Positions 11,400 through 21,912 of a stretch of DNA of 64,000 bases are shown here, in pieces. The notes below the pieces were generated by a model, which made no database searches, was not told where the DNA came from, and saw only the letters and a list, made by a program, of their open reading frames with translations. Where the stretch lies: positions 104,667,823 through 104,731,822 of the forward strand of contig NC_092859.1 in NCBI RefSeq assembly GCF_032062135.1. Reading direction: 5' to 3'. This DNA comes from Pyxicephalus adspersus (lineage: Eukaryota; Chordata; Amphibia; Anura; Pyxicephalidae). The first letter of the stretch is position 1; every line of letters begins with the position of its first letter. A program made the translations under genes and the position numbers.

Positions 11400-11820
11400 C
11401 AGTAGACTCTCGACTATCCGGCCTCCATACTATCCAGCCTAGTTAAAAAAAAATAATTATTCTCCGTAATGAGGAATAATTTACTTTGCCGAGGCGTTGC
11501 AAGTGGGGGTCTGCTAAAATCCTCCTACGTGCCGTGTGTATAACAAAAGTTGAGACATGTAAAGCGCAGATTTCCCCCGCCCTACTACCTGCACTTCACT
11601 TCGTCAGTTGTGTATCAGATGTCAACAAGTGCAGAATACAGAGTACTTGCCTAAATAAGAGGTCAGAGAATTTGAATGAGAGCAGGTTTTGGTAAAAGTA
11701 TAGGGTGTTTTAATGGTATGGGTGGGCCAGGATATGAATATTTATAGAAAGCCTATCTGGCTTTTTTGTTATCTGACCTGCCCTTCCGCCACATTAGGCC
11801 AGATAGTTGAGAGTCCACTG
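11400..11820. mobile_element. Tigger/pogo-like non-autonomous DNA transposon
   Basis: The left end CAGTAGACTCTCGACTATCC and right end GATAGTTGAGAGTCCACTG are near-perfect inverted repeats, and TA dinucleotides flank both sides (11398-11399 and 11821-11822). The CAGTnGACTCTCgAnTATCCGG terminus is characteristic of the Tc1/mariner superfamily, Tigger (pogo) branch. At 421 bp it is far too short for a transposase, and the 69-codon frame inside (11486-11695) shows no DDE motif. It is a deletion derivative or MITE. Confidence 0.8.
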
Positions 11821-11822
11821 TA

Positions 11823-13282
11823 AAAACATGGGCACATAGAAAACATAACTTGGGAACAAAACATTTAGAAAGCATTTCCTTACAGTTAATTTCAATATTC
11901 ATTTGCAAAAACTCTGATGGCATAATCAGCACTAATTGACTGGTTTTTTACTTTTTGCAGCAAAATAATTTTTTTTTTTATCGTTTTGTTATTCCTGAAA
12001 GTTCCTGTTTTTTGACAATATTTCACTTGCATATATTTACTTCTGTGCATATAATTTAATTATAATATTTTACAATTTAATTGCAATTTATATTAGATTA
12101 CCCCATTTTTCTAAAAAAAAAAAAAAATGTTTTCTATGGAGCTCACTTTGAATTGGCACACCAACACATAAACAGTTGTGAGTACACTTTGAAAAAAAAT
12201 GTTATTATAAAAAAATACAGGGCTGCTTTATGGTCTGCACGGTGCCATTTCTCTGCACTGCATTTCCAATTGGCAAGGTTTCAAGCATAGTCTAATCTTG
12301 ATCACAAGTTACAATTAAACCATTATGCAAATGACATACTGTAACAATGCAAGGCTATATAAATTAGTACAATTTGCACCAAAACAATGTGATGAAGAAA
12401 ATGTAAAGGCTCAATACATGTAACAAAAAAAGTTATGTTTTAGCAGCTTTTAAATCTCTGCATACTGTGAAGTCTTTGAAATGAAGTAGGTGAGTGACAA
12501 GCTCTGTACAGTATGAATAATAGCAGAATGTCATTATCAGTTTGATGCTCAAGTCATATATTTCCTGTTAAAAAAAGTAGAAACTCTCTAAATTTTGGGT
12601 CTGGTGTTGTCAGATAAAAACTAAATTTAACAATTGTTCAGCATATGATTTCCTATAATATCAACAATATGCCAATGAAAATAATCAAAGTAGAACTACA
12701 ATTATTTAGAATAAGGTTTGTGCACAAAATATTTATTATATGAGTCACTCATGAATTTATAAAAAAGTTTTTTCTGCAACTTGGGTATATAAACTAAGAC
12801 ATTTAGCTCCCCAAAGCATTGACTAAAATGCCTATAACAAACAATCAGCTAAGCTATCAACAAGTTGATGCATTTTCTTCTAAAAGTGTGCACATAAACC
12901 ATAGTTGCCACTTATCAATTCTGTAGCATAAGGCAATATAGATAAGGAATATTAATTCCTTCTTCAGATGCTCTAAAGCAGCACTGCTATAGAATAAAAC
13001 CTTACCTTGACCATTCCTAATTGATGTTTACAGTTGTAAATCTGTTGCAGGTGGTCATCCAGAATAAAAGGTAGCCTGATTCTACTACATCTATCACCAA
13101 TTTAAAAAAAAATCTATACTTGTCAGGACATAAATTCAAAGGTATGTTCCACAAGCCCAATTCTAAACTTTTGAATACAAAAGTCTTTTAAAATAAAGTA
13201 TTAAAGACCTCTCTATTTTTTCTGCACTCAAATAATTTGTAATATTTAGTGAACAATGGATAGCATAAGTCCTATTTACTAC

Positions 13283-13284
<2 letters not shown>
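11823..13284. other. Non-coding AT-rich DNA
   Basis: No gene or recognisable repeat. Poly-A and poly-T runs occur near 11970 and 12114. Some stretches, for example 12400-12700, are complex enough to be old unique sequence. Confidence 0.45.

Positions 13285-13358
<74 letters not shown>
13285..13358. repeat. (TA)37 microsatellite, left of transposon
   Basis: Seventy-four bases of pure TA repeat that abut the left end of the element at 13359. The length is likely polymorphic. Confidence 0.95.
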
Positions 13359-13362
<4 letters not shown>

Positions 13363-13929
13363 TTTACCTCTGCTTTGGAATAAGTCCAACTTGGTATAAG
13401 TTGTGTTTGGACACAAAATATTTTGCTTGCTATACAACCCTTGCTTAGTATACAGCCTTTGTGCTAGAACTTGTATGGGGCAAAATTAGTCACAACATCG
13501 CGTGCTATCCTTATTTACCTCTCTCAAAACAAAGCCACGACTGCCCACAAGCATCAGTACGCCAGTTGGTACCATTCAGTGAACAACCCGCGCTATAACT
13601 CTGTGAATTACATAATATCTCCTCCTCCTCCCTTCTTAGCACCATCCTAGTAGGCACTGGACTCTTCTCAGCAAGATAAAGTGAGGATACATTTTCATTT
13701 ATTTCATCTAATTGCTTTTGTATTTATGTATTTTAGTATTAGGCAGTGTTTAAATTATTTTATACAGCCCCATCAATGAATAATATGCCAATAACTATGG
13801 GATTTTTTTTATGGGAACGGATTAATCATTTTCCTTTTATTTCTTATGGGAAACATTTTTTTGGTATAAGTCCTGTTTGGTATAAGTCCATGGATCTGGA
13901 AATTAGGAACTTATACCAAGGTACCACTG
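13359..13929. mobile_element. Tc1/mariner-type non-autonomous transposon inserted in a (TA)n tract
   Basis: The right end reads AACTTATACCAAGGTACCACTG followed by TA. The left end CAGATTTACCTCTGCTTTGG, then AATAAGTCC, matches its reverse complement with substitutions. Internal TTGGTATAAGTCC words recur in both orientations near both ends. CAGTGGTACCT termini and TA flanks are typical of Tc1/mariner elements. Both flanks are TA microsatellites (13285-13358 and 13939-13976), so the element probably jumped into an existing TA run. No transposase is encoded. The frame at 13746-13988 only runs through the right end and the microsatellite. Confidence 0.7.
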
Positions 13930-13932
13930 TAT

Positions 13933-13938
<6 letters not shown>

Positions 13939-13976
<38 letters not shown>
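13939..13976. repeat. (TA)19 microsatellite, right of transposon
   Basis: Thirty-eight bases of TA repeat lie ten bases beyond the right end of the 13359-13929 element. Together with the left tract it probably formed one run before insertion. Confidence 0.95.
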
Positions 13977-13980
<4 letters not shown>

Positions 13981-15450
13981 TATACTAAGATGTTGAACTG
14001 GCACTACAAAAAAGTAACTATCTACATCTATCATTTTACTGCTGTATCATATTGACTATGCAGATCAATAACTGCTGCACATATTTTGTACTGCGCAGCA
14101 ACACTGTAATAGTCCCTTGTGGCAAATTTGGATTCCTTAGAATTAAAGCTGGTTATTTAGCCAGATCTATGGCTGTATGTTTGAAAACAGCCTGGAGGAA
14201 TAAAAATGATAATTTGAATTTATTGTATCAGATAATCCAACACATTAAAAACTAATCCTATGTGAATTTCAATTTATCTCCAAATACACTTATCTACAAG
14301 AACAGACCTTCTCTTTAATATGTATTTATTCTGGGATAAAGTAGAAAGAATTCCATCAATTATGCTTTGCTTTTTCGCCTATTACAAAAAGCTATAATGT
14401 GTCCAAGCAGTGTATGTCAGCAATGAGTAGTTATGAGTGAACATGCTTGTGATGGGTTAAACAAACATTCTTTGTAGTTCACCAAATGTTCAATGCGAAC
14501 CCCAATAAAGTCTTTAGGAAAATGCCTTTACATTGTGTGGCCTTTTTTAGGGCTATTAGGCAAGCAACTGTCAAATAAAAGACATAGTAAGTCTATAGGC
14601 ATTTCAGTAATATAAACTCTTGAATACATCACTTGGATTACTTCTGGGAACATACGTAACAATTGATAAAATTACATGTTTTGTTTTTTAAAACAAACAA
14701 AAGGTCTTCTAAGTTGTCTATATGTTTATTTAAATTTTGTTCAACCCATTCTGGGAATGAGTATGGGGTACAAATATATCATTGTATTCAGTCTCCTGGG
14801 TGAGGGGGCAGATATCTGATTATAATGTTATAATTGGAAACATTGTGAGCATTCTGCACATGTGCACAATGTAAGTAATTGTAGACAACTATGTATACAT
14901 CTTCCACGAAAACCATTATCATTGTACAAAGAGATTTTACTGTCAGATGCTCACAAATTATACAAGATAAATATGCATGCATGAAAATGTATACCTATAT
15001 TTAAAAATTTGGTCCCAGTGAAAGGGAGAGAACCATTGAAGAAGAAATCTTTACAATTGGATCTGACAGGTTTGAATATATACATATAATACACATCTCC
15101 CAAATTTTGCAAGAGGGAAAAGGTAAAGGGGACACTTTTAAACTTAAAACTATGAAGGGAAACACACCCACGTTACCCCCCATTTTGCATGAAAATTTCA
15201 TTTCCTTCAACAAACTGAATAATTATGAGACTGGATGGCAGTACAATAATGGTTAGATACAATTTTTTTTACTAAGGTTCTTTGAAGTCACCTAAAGAAA
15301 GGCCAATTAAAGGAGATAGAATACCAGAAAGACTTGGATCTAAAAGGGGGACAGTCCCTCCAAATCCAGGACAATTAGGAGGTATGTAAATAAGGTCACC
15401 TGAGCCAGCCTACTGTAGACATTATCAAACTATAATTTCTAAAGGTACCT
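13977..15450. other. Non-coding, nothing recognised
   Basis: AT-rich DNA without coding frames above 70 codons or clear repeat termini. Confidence 0.45.
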
Positions 15451-15454
15451 TTAA

Positions 15455-15565
15455 CCACCTGAGCGTTACACTACCATGGAGGTAAGGATGTGACAAAAAT
15501 ACGGGGTTAACCATCCTAGCCATTTTTTTTTGCCCGACCTTCGTACGGGCATAACGGCTAGGTGG
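15455..15565. mobile_element. Short TTAA-flanked palindromic element (CCACCT family)
   Basis: The element is 111 bp and has perfect TTAA duplications at 15451-15454 and 15566-15569. CCACCTGAGCGTTA at the left is matched by TAACGGCTAGGTGG at the right. Further in, CCCGACCTTCGTACGGGC forms a local palindrome. It has no coding capacity and is a MITE by structure. It has the same target choice as the 633 and 4020 families but unrelated ends. Confidence 0.75.
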
Positions 15566-15569
15566 TTAA

Positions 15570-16044
15570 ATAACTGTCAGAATTCTATTTTTTTTTAGTT
15601 TTAGATACAGTGAGTCATTTAATATCACTGCCCTCATTTTTTGCTCTTATCTACTGACTCTGATTCTTTTTTCTGTAACATTTGTACTACAAAAGTACTA
15701 TAAACTCAGCAAGCTTTATGTCATTTTGTACTAATACACAAATGTATTTCTTACTGCAAGAGAAGAAAACAGAATGGAGAAAAATGGTTTGGATCCACTG
15801 CAGAATTACAATACATATCCAGCATTTTTGCTCAGTAAACTCTATATTAAATTGATCAACGTACATAGAAATATGCATGCATGCAGTAAAATCAATATAA
15901 TAAGTTCTATCTATAATATCTATAAGTTATAAATGTGAGCATTCTGAATATTTTGTACATGTCTCTAAATGTGAACTTAATTTAAATAAGAACATTATTT
16001 ATTTTATTTTCCTACTGCATTACACTTAGGGTCTAGTCACTTTT
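15570..16044. other. Non-coding, nothing recognised
   Basis: AT-rich sequence leading to the 3' end of the L1 remnant. No features are supported. Confidence 0.45.
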
Positions 16045-16920
16045 TCTGTTTTGTTTTTTATTTTTTTGTAATTTGTATTGAATTTTATGGGAAAAAAAAC
16101 AAGTTGTACACAAAAAAACAAGAGAATGGGGGCTAACAGTTACTATAGAGAGAATCAGAAGCCTATATAAGGAACAACAAATTATTCTGGATACAATAAC
16201 ATAGTTAGATAAGGTTTTCTATCTAATAATCACAAACCACAAATAAAGCTCCAGTATATTTGTAGCATATGAAGGATTAGATATAGCAGGGTTGAAAAAG
16301 AAGGGGAAAAAAAGAAATAAAAAACATTTAAGGGGGGAGGTTACATAGAAGAGAATGTAAGCAGACTAATTACCTGATATTCCTGGCGATTAAGTGCAGT
16401 GGTATTAAATGAGGCGGTGGTGGTTCCTGGGTGGGGATTAATGAAAGGATGCTAAAATAATTTGGTTGCTGAGAATAAATGGGAACCCTAAAGTTCCCAA
16501 ATTTCCAAGACCTTATCCTATCTATCGTATACTCACCGTAAGGTGTTCCATAAATTGGACATTTTTAATTCTGGAGTATAGATGGAAAATGCCAGGAGGG
16601 AGGTGGATTTCCAGTGTCTTGCAATAAGGCACCTGGCTGCAGTTACAATATGAGATGCTAGTTTTCTATTAGACTTCATAAAGTTAGATATAGGCAAATC
16701 CAGGAGATGTATAACCACATCAAAGGGATATAGAAGTTCCCAGCACATCACAAAGAAGAGTATTGACCTTGGTCCAAAAAGGTTCTATAAGTGGGCACAT
16801 CCTGAAAATATTGTATAAGGTGCCAACCTCTATTCTACATCTCCAGCATACATTACTGGAGGTTGGAAATACAGTGTGTAACTTGTAAGGGGAAAAGTAC
16901 CATTGCATAGTAATTTATAT
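16045..16920 (-). mobile_element. L1-type LINE remnant, 5'-truncated, minus strand
   Basis: Read on the minus strand, this begins abruptly inside the C-terminal region of the L1 second open reading frame and runs through a 3' untranslated region to A-rich sequence (T-rich on the plus strand near 16050-16078). The first frame (16720-16908) shows the cysteine-rich C-terminal signature with the words VCWRCRIEVGTLYNIF and CPLIEPFW. After a frameshift, the frame 16533-16751 shows AARCLIARHWKST, matching the conserved L1 tail AARxxIAxxWKS. Only about the last 110 residues of a protein normally over 1,000 residues remain. The copy is dead and typical of 5'-truncated insertions. Confidence 0.82.
16533..16908 (-). 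pseudogene. L1 ORF2 C-terminal fragment, frameshifted
   Basis: This is the coding remnant within the L1 copy. Two overlapping minus-strand frames together cover the cysteine-containing domain (CWRC, then a CP motif with FW) and the downstream helical tail AARCLIARHWKS. The frame changes between about 16720 and 16751. Upstream reverse transcriptase and endonuclease domains are absent because the insertion is 5'-truncated. Assignment rests on motif recognition; a protein search against frog L1 or Tx1 ORF2 would settle the subfamily. Confidence 0.8.
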
Positions 16921-17921
16921 GTATTTTCTTTATATATAGTGCAGAACAAGCTTATTTTTATGTTTTTATGCAGCAACATAAATGCATATTTTTGGAAGAA
17001 AATTCCTTATAAATAGAAATTTGAGTATTTTCCTTGTGGATGGTTCACATTTTATGCACTGAAGTTTAGTGTGTTTTAAAAGAGGAACTATATGGGCCAT
17101 TCACACCTACACGTGTATTACCACATACACGGAAATATACATTAAACAGTGTGAATCCAACCTTTATCCACTTTATAGAACAGAACTATAGACACCAGTC
17201 AAGCTAAAGTCTTGCTACTCTTGATAATAAAGTCCTTTTTATTGGTGTGCTGGAATGTACTGCCTTCAAATTTTGCTCTCATAATACATTATTCACACTA
17301 GGAAAGTATAAGAAGCCTAAAGACCAACAATTATTTCCTAGTATAAAGTGAATGAATGTGGATAAGAGATCTACTGACTCTAGATTCCTTCATTTAGAAA
17401 CTTGCTAACCCAGCTATTCTGACTAGCAGGAGGCCTTACTGACAATGCTTTCATCCACCTACCTTTTAATGCCCTTTATATATATATATAGATGCTTACG
17501 TTTAATATACAGCGGGTGAGAGCTGACTTTACACATATGAACTGTGATAATTGTGTATTAAAATTCATGTTACTGAAACCTACAGTAATAGGGAGCATTT
17601 TTAGTGTTGCTGCTTATTTAAAATGTCACCTTAACGAAAAAAAGTTGATGAGACGTAACTGCTGACCTCAAATCAACCACAAATATTCAATCAAATTTAA
17701 AAGAAAGGAAAGGAGTTGACTATTCCAAGAGCTGGCAATTAGAATTAAAGTACATGCTCCTGACTTTATTCTGTCTCTATACAGTTTGTTAGCCTTACCT
17801 ACATTATATAAGTATATAATTCACTGACACTTTGGTTGATCTGTGCCCTCCTATAAGAGTAAAAGTCTGGCTCCAAACCAGCATGGTAATGTGGCTTCTG
17901 TAGCAATGAGTGTCTTGTAGG
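16921..17921. other. Non-coding, nothing firm
   Basis: The stretch around 17095-17160 (GGGCCATTCACACCTACACG to GTGTGAATCCAAC) looks like a small eroded palindromic element. The rest is AT-rich unique DNA with a short TA run near 17478. Confidence 0.4.
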
Positions 17922-18058
17922 TACCGTATATACCTGAGAATAGGCCGACTTTTTCAGTACCCAAAATGTGCTAAAAAAAGTTACCCTAGGCTTATACTCC
18001 AGTCAGGTGCATAGGTCCCTCCAGAAAAGCACCCTCTGCCAGCCGATTCCTGCTCCTG

Positions 18059-18280
18059 CCCATCCGGCCTAATCCTGTTTGGCAGGGGTTGGCAACACAC
18101 GGCTCCGGGGCACCATAGAGCTCTTGAGCCTCTGTGTTGTGGCTCCCTTCCATATTTACAGCAGCGGGCATTAACACTTCAGCCGCAGGTGTAAGGGGAG
18201 ACTCCCTCTCCTCTGTATGCATTGTGGAGGAGTGGGATTTCCCTTCAGGGGTGTTCCTGGTGGGGGGCGGAGAGAGTCCG
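18059..18280 (-). repeat. Segment shared, inverted, with the hAT element at 41494-41756
   Basis: Two blocks match the reverse complement of the 41494 element: GGCCTAATCCTGTTTGGCAG followed by GGGTTGGCAAC, and GTTCCTGGTGGGGGGCGGAG. In the 41494 copy these blocks lie closer together, with about 130 bp of intervening sequence missing. This points to a common, longer hAT-derived parent that was carried into, or captured by, the 17924-18704 element. Confidence 0.65.
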
Positions 18281-18388
18281 TCGCTGATAGGAGTCCGGTG
18301 TAGATGCAAAAGCAGTAGCAGAGAGCCAGGAAAAAAAAAGTGAAGTACAGTAAGTTTAAAAGTAAGTTATATCAACTAATAATGCATC

Positions 18389-18449
18389 ATTTATCAGATG
18401 ATTATTATATATATGATTAGTAACTAATCATATTAATCATCTGATAAAT
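18389..18449. repeat. 61-nt near-perfect hairpin
   Basis: The outer arms ATTTATCAGATGATTA (18389-18404) and TAATCATCTGATAAAT (18434-18449) are exact reverse complements. The inner arms ATATGATTAG (18411-18420) and CTAATCATAT (18424-18433) are also exact. The only defects are a 6-nt bulge on the left side and a 3-nt loop, giving 26 base pairs. It sits within the composite transposon and borders the L2-like tail. Confidence 0.9.
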
Positions 18450-18610
18450 TATTATTACTACACAGTATTTATATAGTGCCATCATAATACGCAGCTCTGT
18501 ACAAAGTCGATAGTCATGTCACTAACTGTCCCTCAAAGGGGGCTCACAATCTAATGTCCCTACCATAGTCATATGTCATTAATGTAGTCTAAGGTCAATT
18601 TTTTGGGAGA
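18450..18610 (-). repeat. L2-like retroelement tail, copy 1 (nested)
   Basis: After ATTATTATTACTA comes TTTATATAGTGCCATCATAA then TACGCAGCTCTGTACA, and then GGGGGCTCACAATCTAATGT. The same order is seen at 21081-21290, 26161-26345 and, inverted, at 62211-62383. Read on the minus strand, the AAT-type microsatellite is the 3' tail, as in L2-clade LINEs or SINEs that borrow an L2 tail. It lies inside the 17924-18704 element. Confidence 0.6.
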
Positions 18611-18706
18611 AGCTAATTAACTTAACTTAAAAATTTAAAAAAGTGAACTTAAAGTGAAGTGATCCAGCTTATGCTCGGATCAACCTATACTCAAGTATAT
18701 ACGGTA

Positions 18707-19180
18707 TTGCCTTTTTGTGATGTATTCAAAACCAATGCACGCAAAAACTTAAACATGCTTTGAATATATATAAAAAAAGGAAATCATGGATGTAATGGTT
18801 TCATAAGGTACTAAAGATGTTGCATATTTGAGCCAACATCGGAAGCTAAAGTAAAGATGTATCTGTTTTCTAGCAAAAGAAGATAAATAGGCCTTTAAGG
18901 AAATGTATGATGATGTTATATATATATGTTTGCCCTTATGATAAGCTATTACTAAACTTGAGGGCAATTATGCTATTTTATAATGTGTAAACATATCTTA
19001 TTCTAAAAGCTCCTAAAAAGGGAGGGGGTAATTGTTTTGTAGTTTGTTCACCATTTCAGTGTACTTTTACATTAATTGAACTGCTTAGCTTAGCAATAAC
19101 CACATTAATCACCACAAAACAGAAATCAGGTAACTAACCTTTCAATGCACAATTACCTATTCATTTAGCATCTTAATCTT
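18707..19180. other. Non-coding, nothing recognised
   Basis: AT-rich DNA; the 72-codon minus frame at 18749-18967 has no recognisable domain. Confidence 0.4.
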
Positions 19181-19420
19181 CAGTCACACCTGATTGCTGA
19201 TTTGCATAAAACGATTATGAGAATGTTCAACAACTGCATATGGAAAGCATTCATTGGGAAGCTAAGAGAAATGAAGATGTTATTGGCTTAAAATATCTTC
19301 CAATTCCAGCCATGATGAAAATCACCAAGTCTGCATTCGACATGATGCAGAACAGCTGATCTGTCTTTTTGAGACTGTGGATATAATTTACAAAGAAAAG
19401 GACAGACAGTACTCACAACA
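19181..19420. promoter_or_regulatory. Candidate conserved non-coding element
   Basis: This stretch is complex, free of repeat signatures and of moderate GC. It contains GATTTGCATAA (an octamer-like word), CATATG and CAGCTG E-boxes, and TGATGCAG. Its texture resembles vertebrate developmental enhancers, but that is an impression only; conservation cannot be seen from one sequence. Confidence 0.22.
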
Positions 19421-19764
19421 TGGCAGTCACATGACACATTTGGGCATAAAATAACCATCACCCTTTTATAGTGACTATTATATACAACAATGCCAGCAGA
19501 TACCCTTAATTAGTTGTTCTTAGCAAAAATAAGTTAATAGGTCATTTTATTTGCCATCCCCATTTGTTTTCCTGAAAAGATGCCTTTTGAGGGATCTGCC
19601 CTATACTCTTTACCCCTTGAGCAAGTATGCTTCGGCAACATATGATAACCACAAAACAATGAAAACCTAAGACAGAAACATAATTTGCTTGGGTTATTGT
19701 ACCATTACCAGTATTTGCCACTGCAAATACCTGAAACACAATCAGTTTTGGTTATATAGTATAG

Positions 19765-20144
19765 CTGTCACGGGCGGACAGTGGACCCTCCATGTCACAA
19801 GCCCGCTTGGCAGAGATGTGTATGGGCAGCGGAGCCTAAGACACCAGCCTGTGGCTTTACATGTGCAGCCCACAATGGGTGATAGACGTTAAGAGGCAGT
19901 GCCTAGGTTGTGACTGTCGTACACACAGAGGCTGGTAACTGCTGACTGGGTAGGACAAAACTGTAATACAGGAGGGAAAAGCAGAAGAGTAGTCAGACGA
20001 GCTACCCTTCAGTCCGCAGGACAGAGAGTAAAGGCAAAACTCTTCTGCCTTTCGCTCCTGTACCAAAGTTGCTGCTGACAGCAAGGGAGTGCATGGTGGG
20101 TGATACAGAAGAAGGCACAGATCCCCCTGTTGGAATCTGTGACA
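19765..20144. mobile_element. 380-bp element with 9-bp target duplication
   Basis: ATAGTATAG occurs at 19756-19764 and again at 20145-20153, directly outside sequence beginning CTGTCACGGGCGG and ending GGAATCTGTGACA. The ends share only a short inverted TGTCAC. A 9-bp duplication suggests a Mutator-like or Merlin-type element; the TG...CA ends would alternatively suit a solo LTR, but LTR duplications are usually 4-6 bp. The interior is GC-richer than the flanks. The short frames through it (19857-20084, 20002-20193) show no family motif. Confidence 0.6.
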
Positions 20145-20153
20145 ATAGTATAG

Positions 20154-21080
20154 AAGTTGTGGTTACATGTTCACCATATGGAACACTTGCCAAATGCCCT
20201 CCTCTAGTTCAGCTGCACAGAAACTGTTTCAAACCTAAACTGCATTATTTTTCTCCAGCCAATTTGGAATCAAGTTGCACAAAACCAGTTTTTAGTATCT
20301 ACTGCATTATCTGTCTCCAGTATGATTTCCATTCCATAAACGTTACAGCTCCACTGGAGTACTAGCCTCCATTAATAACTGCTTTCCTAAACCTTGCAAA
20401 AAAAGTTTTATCTCCAAGCAAGCATAGAGTCACTTTGTTGCAGTTTTTTCTTTTTTCTACCCACTTCTTGCCCCCTCTTCTTGAAGTGAATACAACCTAT
20501 TCTAAGTTGAGCGAATATTCTCTTTTCTTTATGAACATTGTCTAACCATTTAGTAAATGAACTCTGGTTTGTAATGTCAGGCTTATTTCAAGAAGCAACT
20601 AAATGTTAAGTAATAGGGGCAATAGTAAATCTTAACCTTTCTGAGAATTATTGCATAAGCACAATTTTGACTGGTTCAAGTTAACTTTGTAATAGTGGAA
20701 TTCCTGCTTTTAATGTATTATTCAATTTGTATCACCAGTATAAACACTTGCAGTATTGGACCTTTTTTTCTTTAAGTGGTGTTAAATTTCTCTGATAATG
20801 GATGTTTTGTAGTAAACCTGACAGATAATCTTGGTATCACTTTTATCATGAAAAAAGACATGACAAAAATACTAAGATTCCTTTTTTTGGTAAAAAAAGA
20901 ACAAATCTAAAATACAGAATGTCAAGTTGACCACCAAAACAGCACATCCTCATGATTTCACATGAGAGAGAATAGCCTAGATTACTATTTCTACGCAAAA
21001 GTTTGTATATAAAGTAAATCTGTATTATGAATATATGGAGGTTACATTTGCTAACTTCTTTATCCACAGATATAGTTATT
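20154..21080. other. Non-coding, nothing recognised
   Basis: The frame 20069-20365 extends from the element above into this stretch but has no recognisable domain. The remainder is AT-rich. Confidence 0.4.
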
Positions 21081-21290
21081 ATTAATATTATTTTTATTAT
21101 TAAACAGGATTTATATAGCGTCAACATATTACGCAGCGCTGTACATTCAATAGGGATTGCAAATGACAGACTAATGCAGACAGTGATACAGGAGGAGAGA
21201 ACCCTGCCCCGAAGAGCTTACAATCTAGTAGGTGGGGGAATTTCACACACAATAGGATGGGAGATAATAGTTTAGCTGTCAATCTGATTC
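21081..21290 (-). repeat. L2-like retroelement tail, copy 2
   Basis: An AT/TTA microsatellite is followed by ACAGGATTTATATAGCGTCA, CATATTACGCAGCGCTGTAC, and then GACAGTGATACAGGAGGAGA and GAAGAGCTTACAATCTAGTA. The order matches the copies at 26161 and, inverted, at 62211. On the minus strand it ends in the microsatellite, as expected for a 3' tail. Confidence 0.7.
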
Positions 21291-21501
21291 AAAGGCTTCA
21301 GTATGTATTAACCCATAACCCAGAAGGAATATGTAGCTCAAGAGTTTATTCTTTACTCTGACATGCTATAGACAACAGCTGAGGATGGCCACACAACTAG
21401 CATTTTTAAAAGTTTAGCAATCACAGCCTAATGATTTATTGTGCAGAATTTGAATATCTATATATACAAAACTGGATGTATGTGTGTATGTATGTGTGTA
21501 T

Positions 21502-21809
21502 GTTCCACCATCACTCGAAAACACATGGAGACATTTCAGTCAAACTTGCTATACATATGACTGAAACTCATGTGAGTGCACTGCTGATCTTTGTACACCG
21601 CTGTGGTATATGTCAGAGGTATATTTGCATGTATGTATGTATGTATGTGTGTATGTATGTGTGTATGTTCCACCATCACTCGAAAACACATGGAGACATT
21701 TCAGTCAAACTTGCTATACATATGACTGAAACTCATGTGAGTGCACTGCTGATCTTTGTACACCGCTGTGGTATATGTCAGAGGTATATTTGTATGTATG
21801 TATGTATGT
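21502..21809 (+). repeat. 165-bp tandem repeat inside the Helitron
   Basis: The unit beginning GTTCCACCATCACTCGAAAA starts at 21502 and again at 21667. It runs through an identical body (ATGACTGAAACTCATGTGAG, GTACACCGCTGTGG) into a GTAT microsatellite. The two bodies appear identical to the eye. Because 165 is divisible by three, a 149-codon frame (21431-21880) stays open through both units; it reflects periodicity rather than a gene. Confidence 0.9.
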
Positions 21810-21892
21810 TTTGCTCAGTGACAGTGTGCCTTTTGCTTAACACTATAGCTTTATTTGATTCCTTTTCCTGTATAATTTAAGATTGCAATAAA

Positions 21893-21912
21893 TACCTGGG
21901 CAACGCCAGGTA
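21893..21912 (+). terminator. Helitron 3' terminal hairpin
   Basis: TACCTGG and CCAGGTA are exact reverse complements around the loop GCAACG. In Helitrons such a hairpin just inside the 3' end is thought to signal termination of rolling-circle transfer. It is not a transcription terminator. Confidence 0.75.

Larger units (their letters stand above)
17924..18704. mobile_element. Composite DNA transposon with CCGTATATACCTGAG termini
   Basis: The left end CCGTATATACCTGAG and right end CTCAAGTATATACGG are inverted repeats with one mismatch, both flanked by TA (17922-17923 and 18705-18706). The inner ends continue the relation, with AATAGGCCGA and TCGGATCAACCTAT. A TA duplication fits Tc1/mariner-like or related cut-and-paste elements; the superfamily is unresolved. 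The interior is a mosaic of a segment shared with the hAT element at 41494 (18059-18280), a long hairpin (18389-18449) and an L2-like retroelement tail (18450-18610). No transposase is recognisable. The 105-codon minus frame at 17992-18309 lies in the mosaic and has no known domain. Confidence 0.75.

Noticed and set aside
18081..18110. CAGGGGTTGGCAACACACGG as a second hAT terminus inside the composite element
   Set aside because: The same word lies internally in the 41494 hAT element (inverted), so it is shared interior sequence rather than an end, and no partner end follows.
21431..21880. 149-codon plus frame with duplicated peptide blocks
   Set aside because: It is fully explained by the 165-bp in-phase tandem repeat and GTAT microsatellite inside the Helitron.
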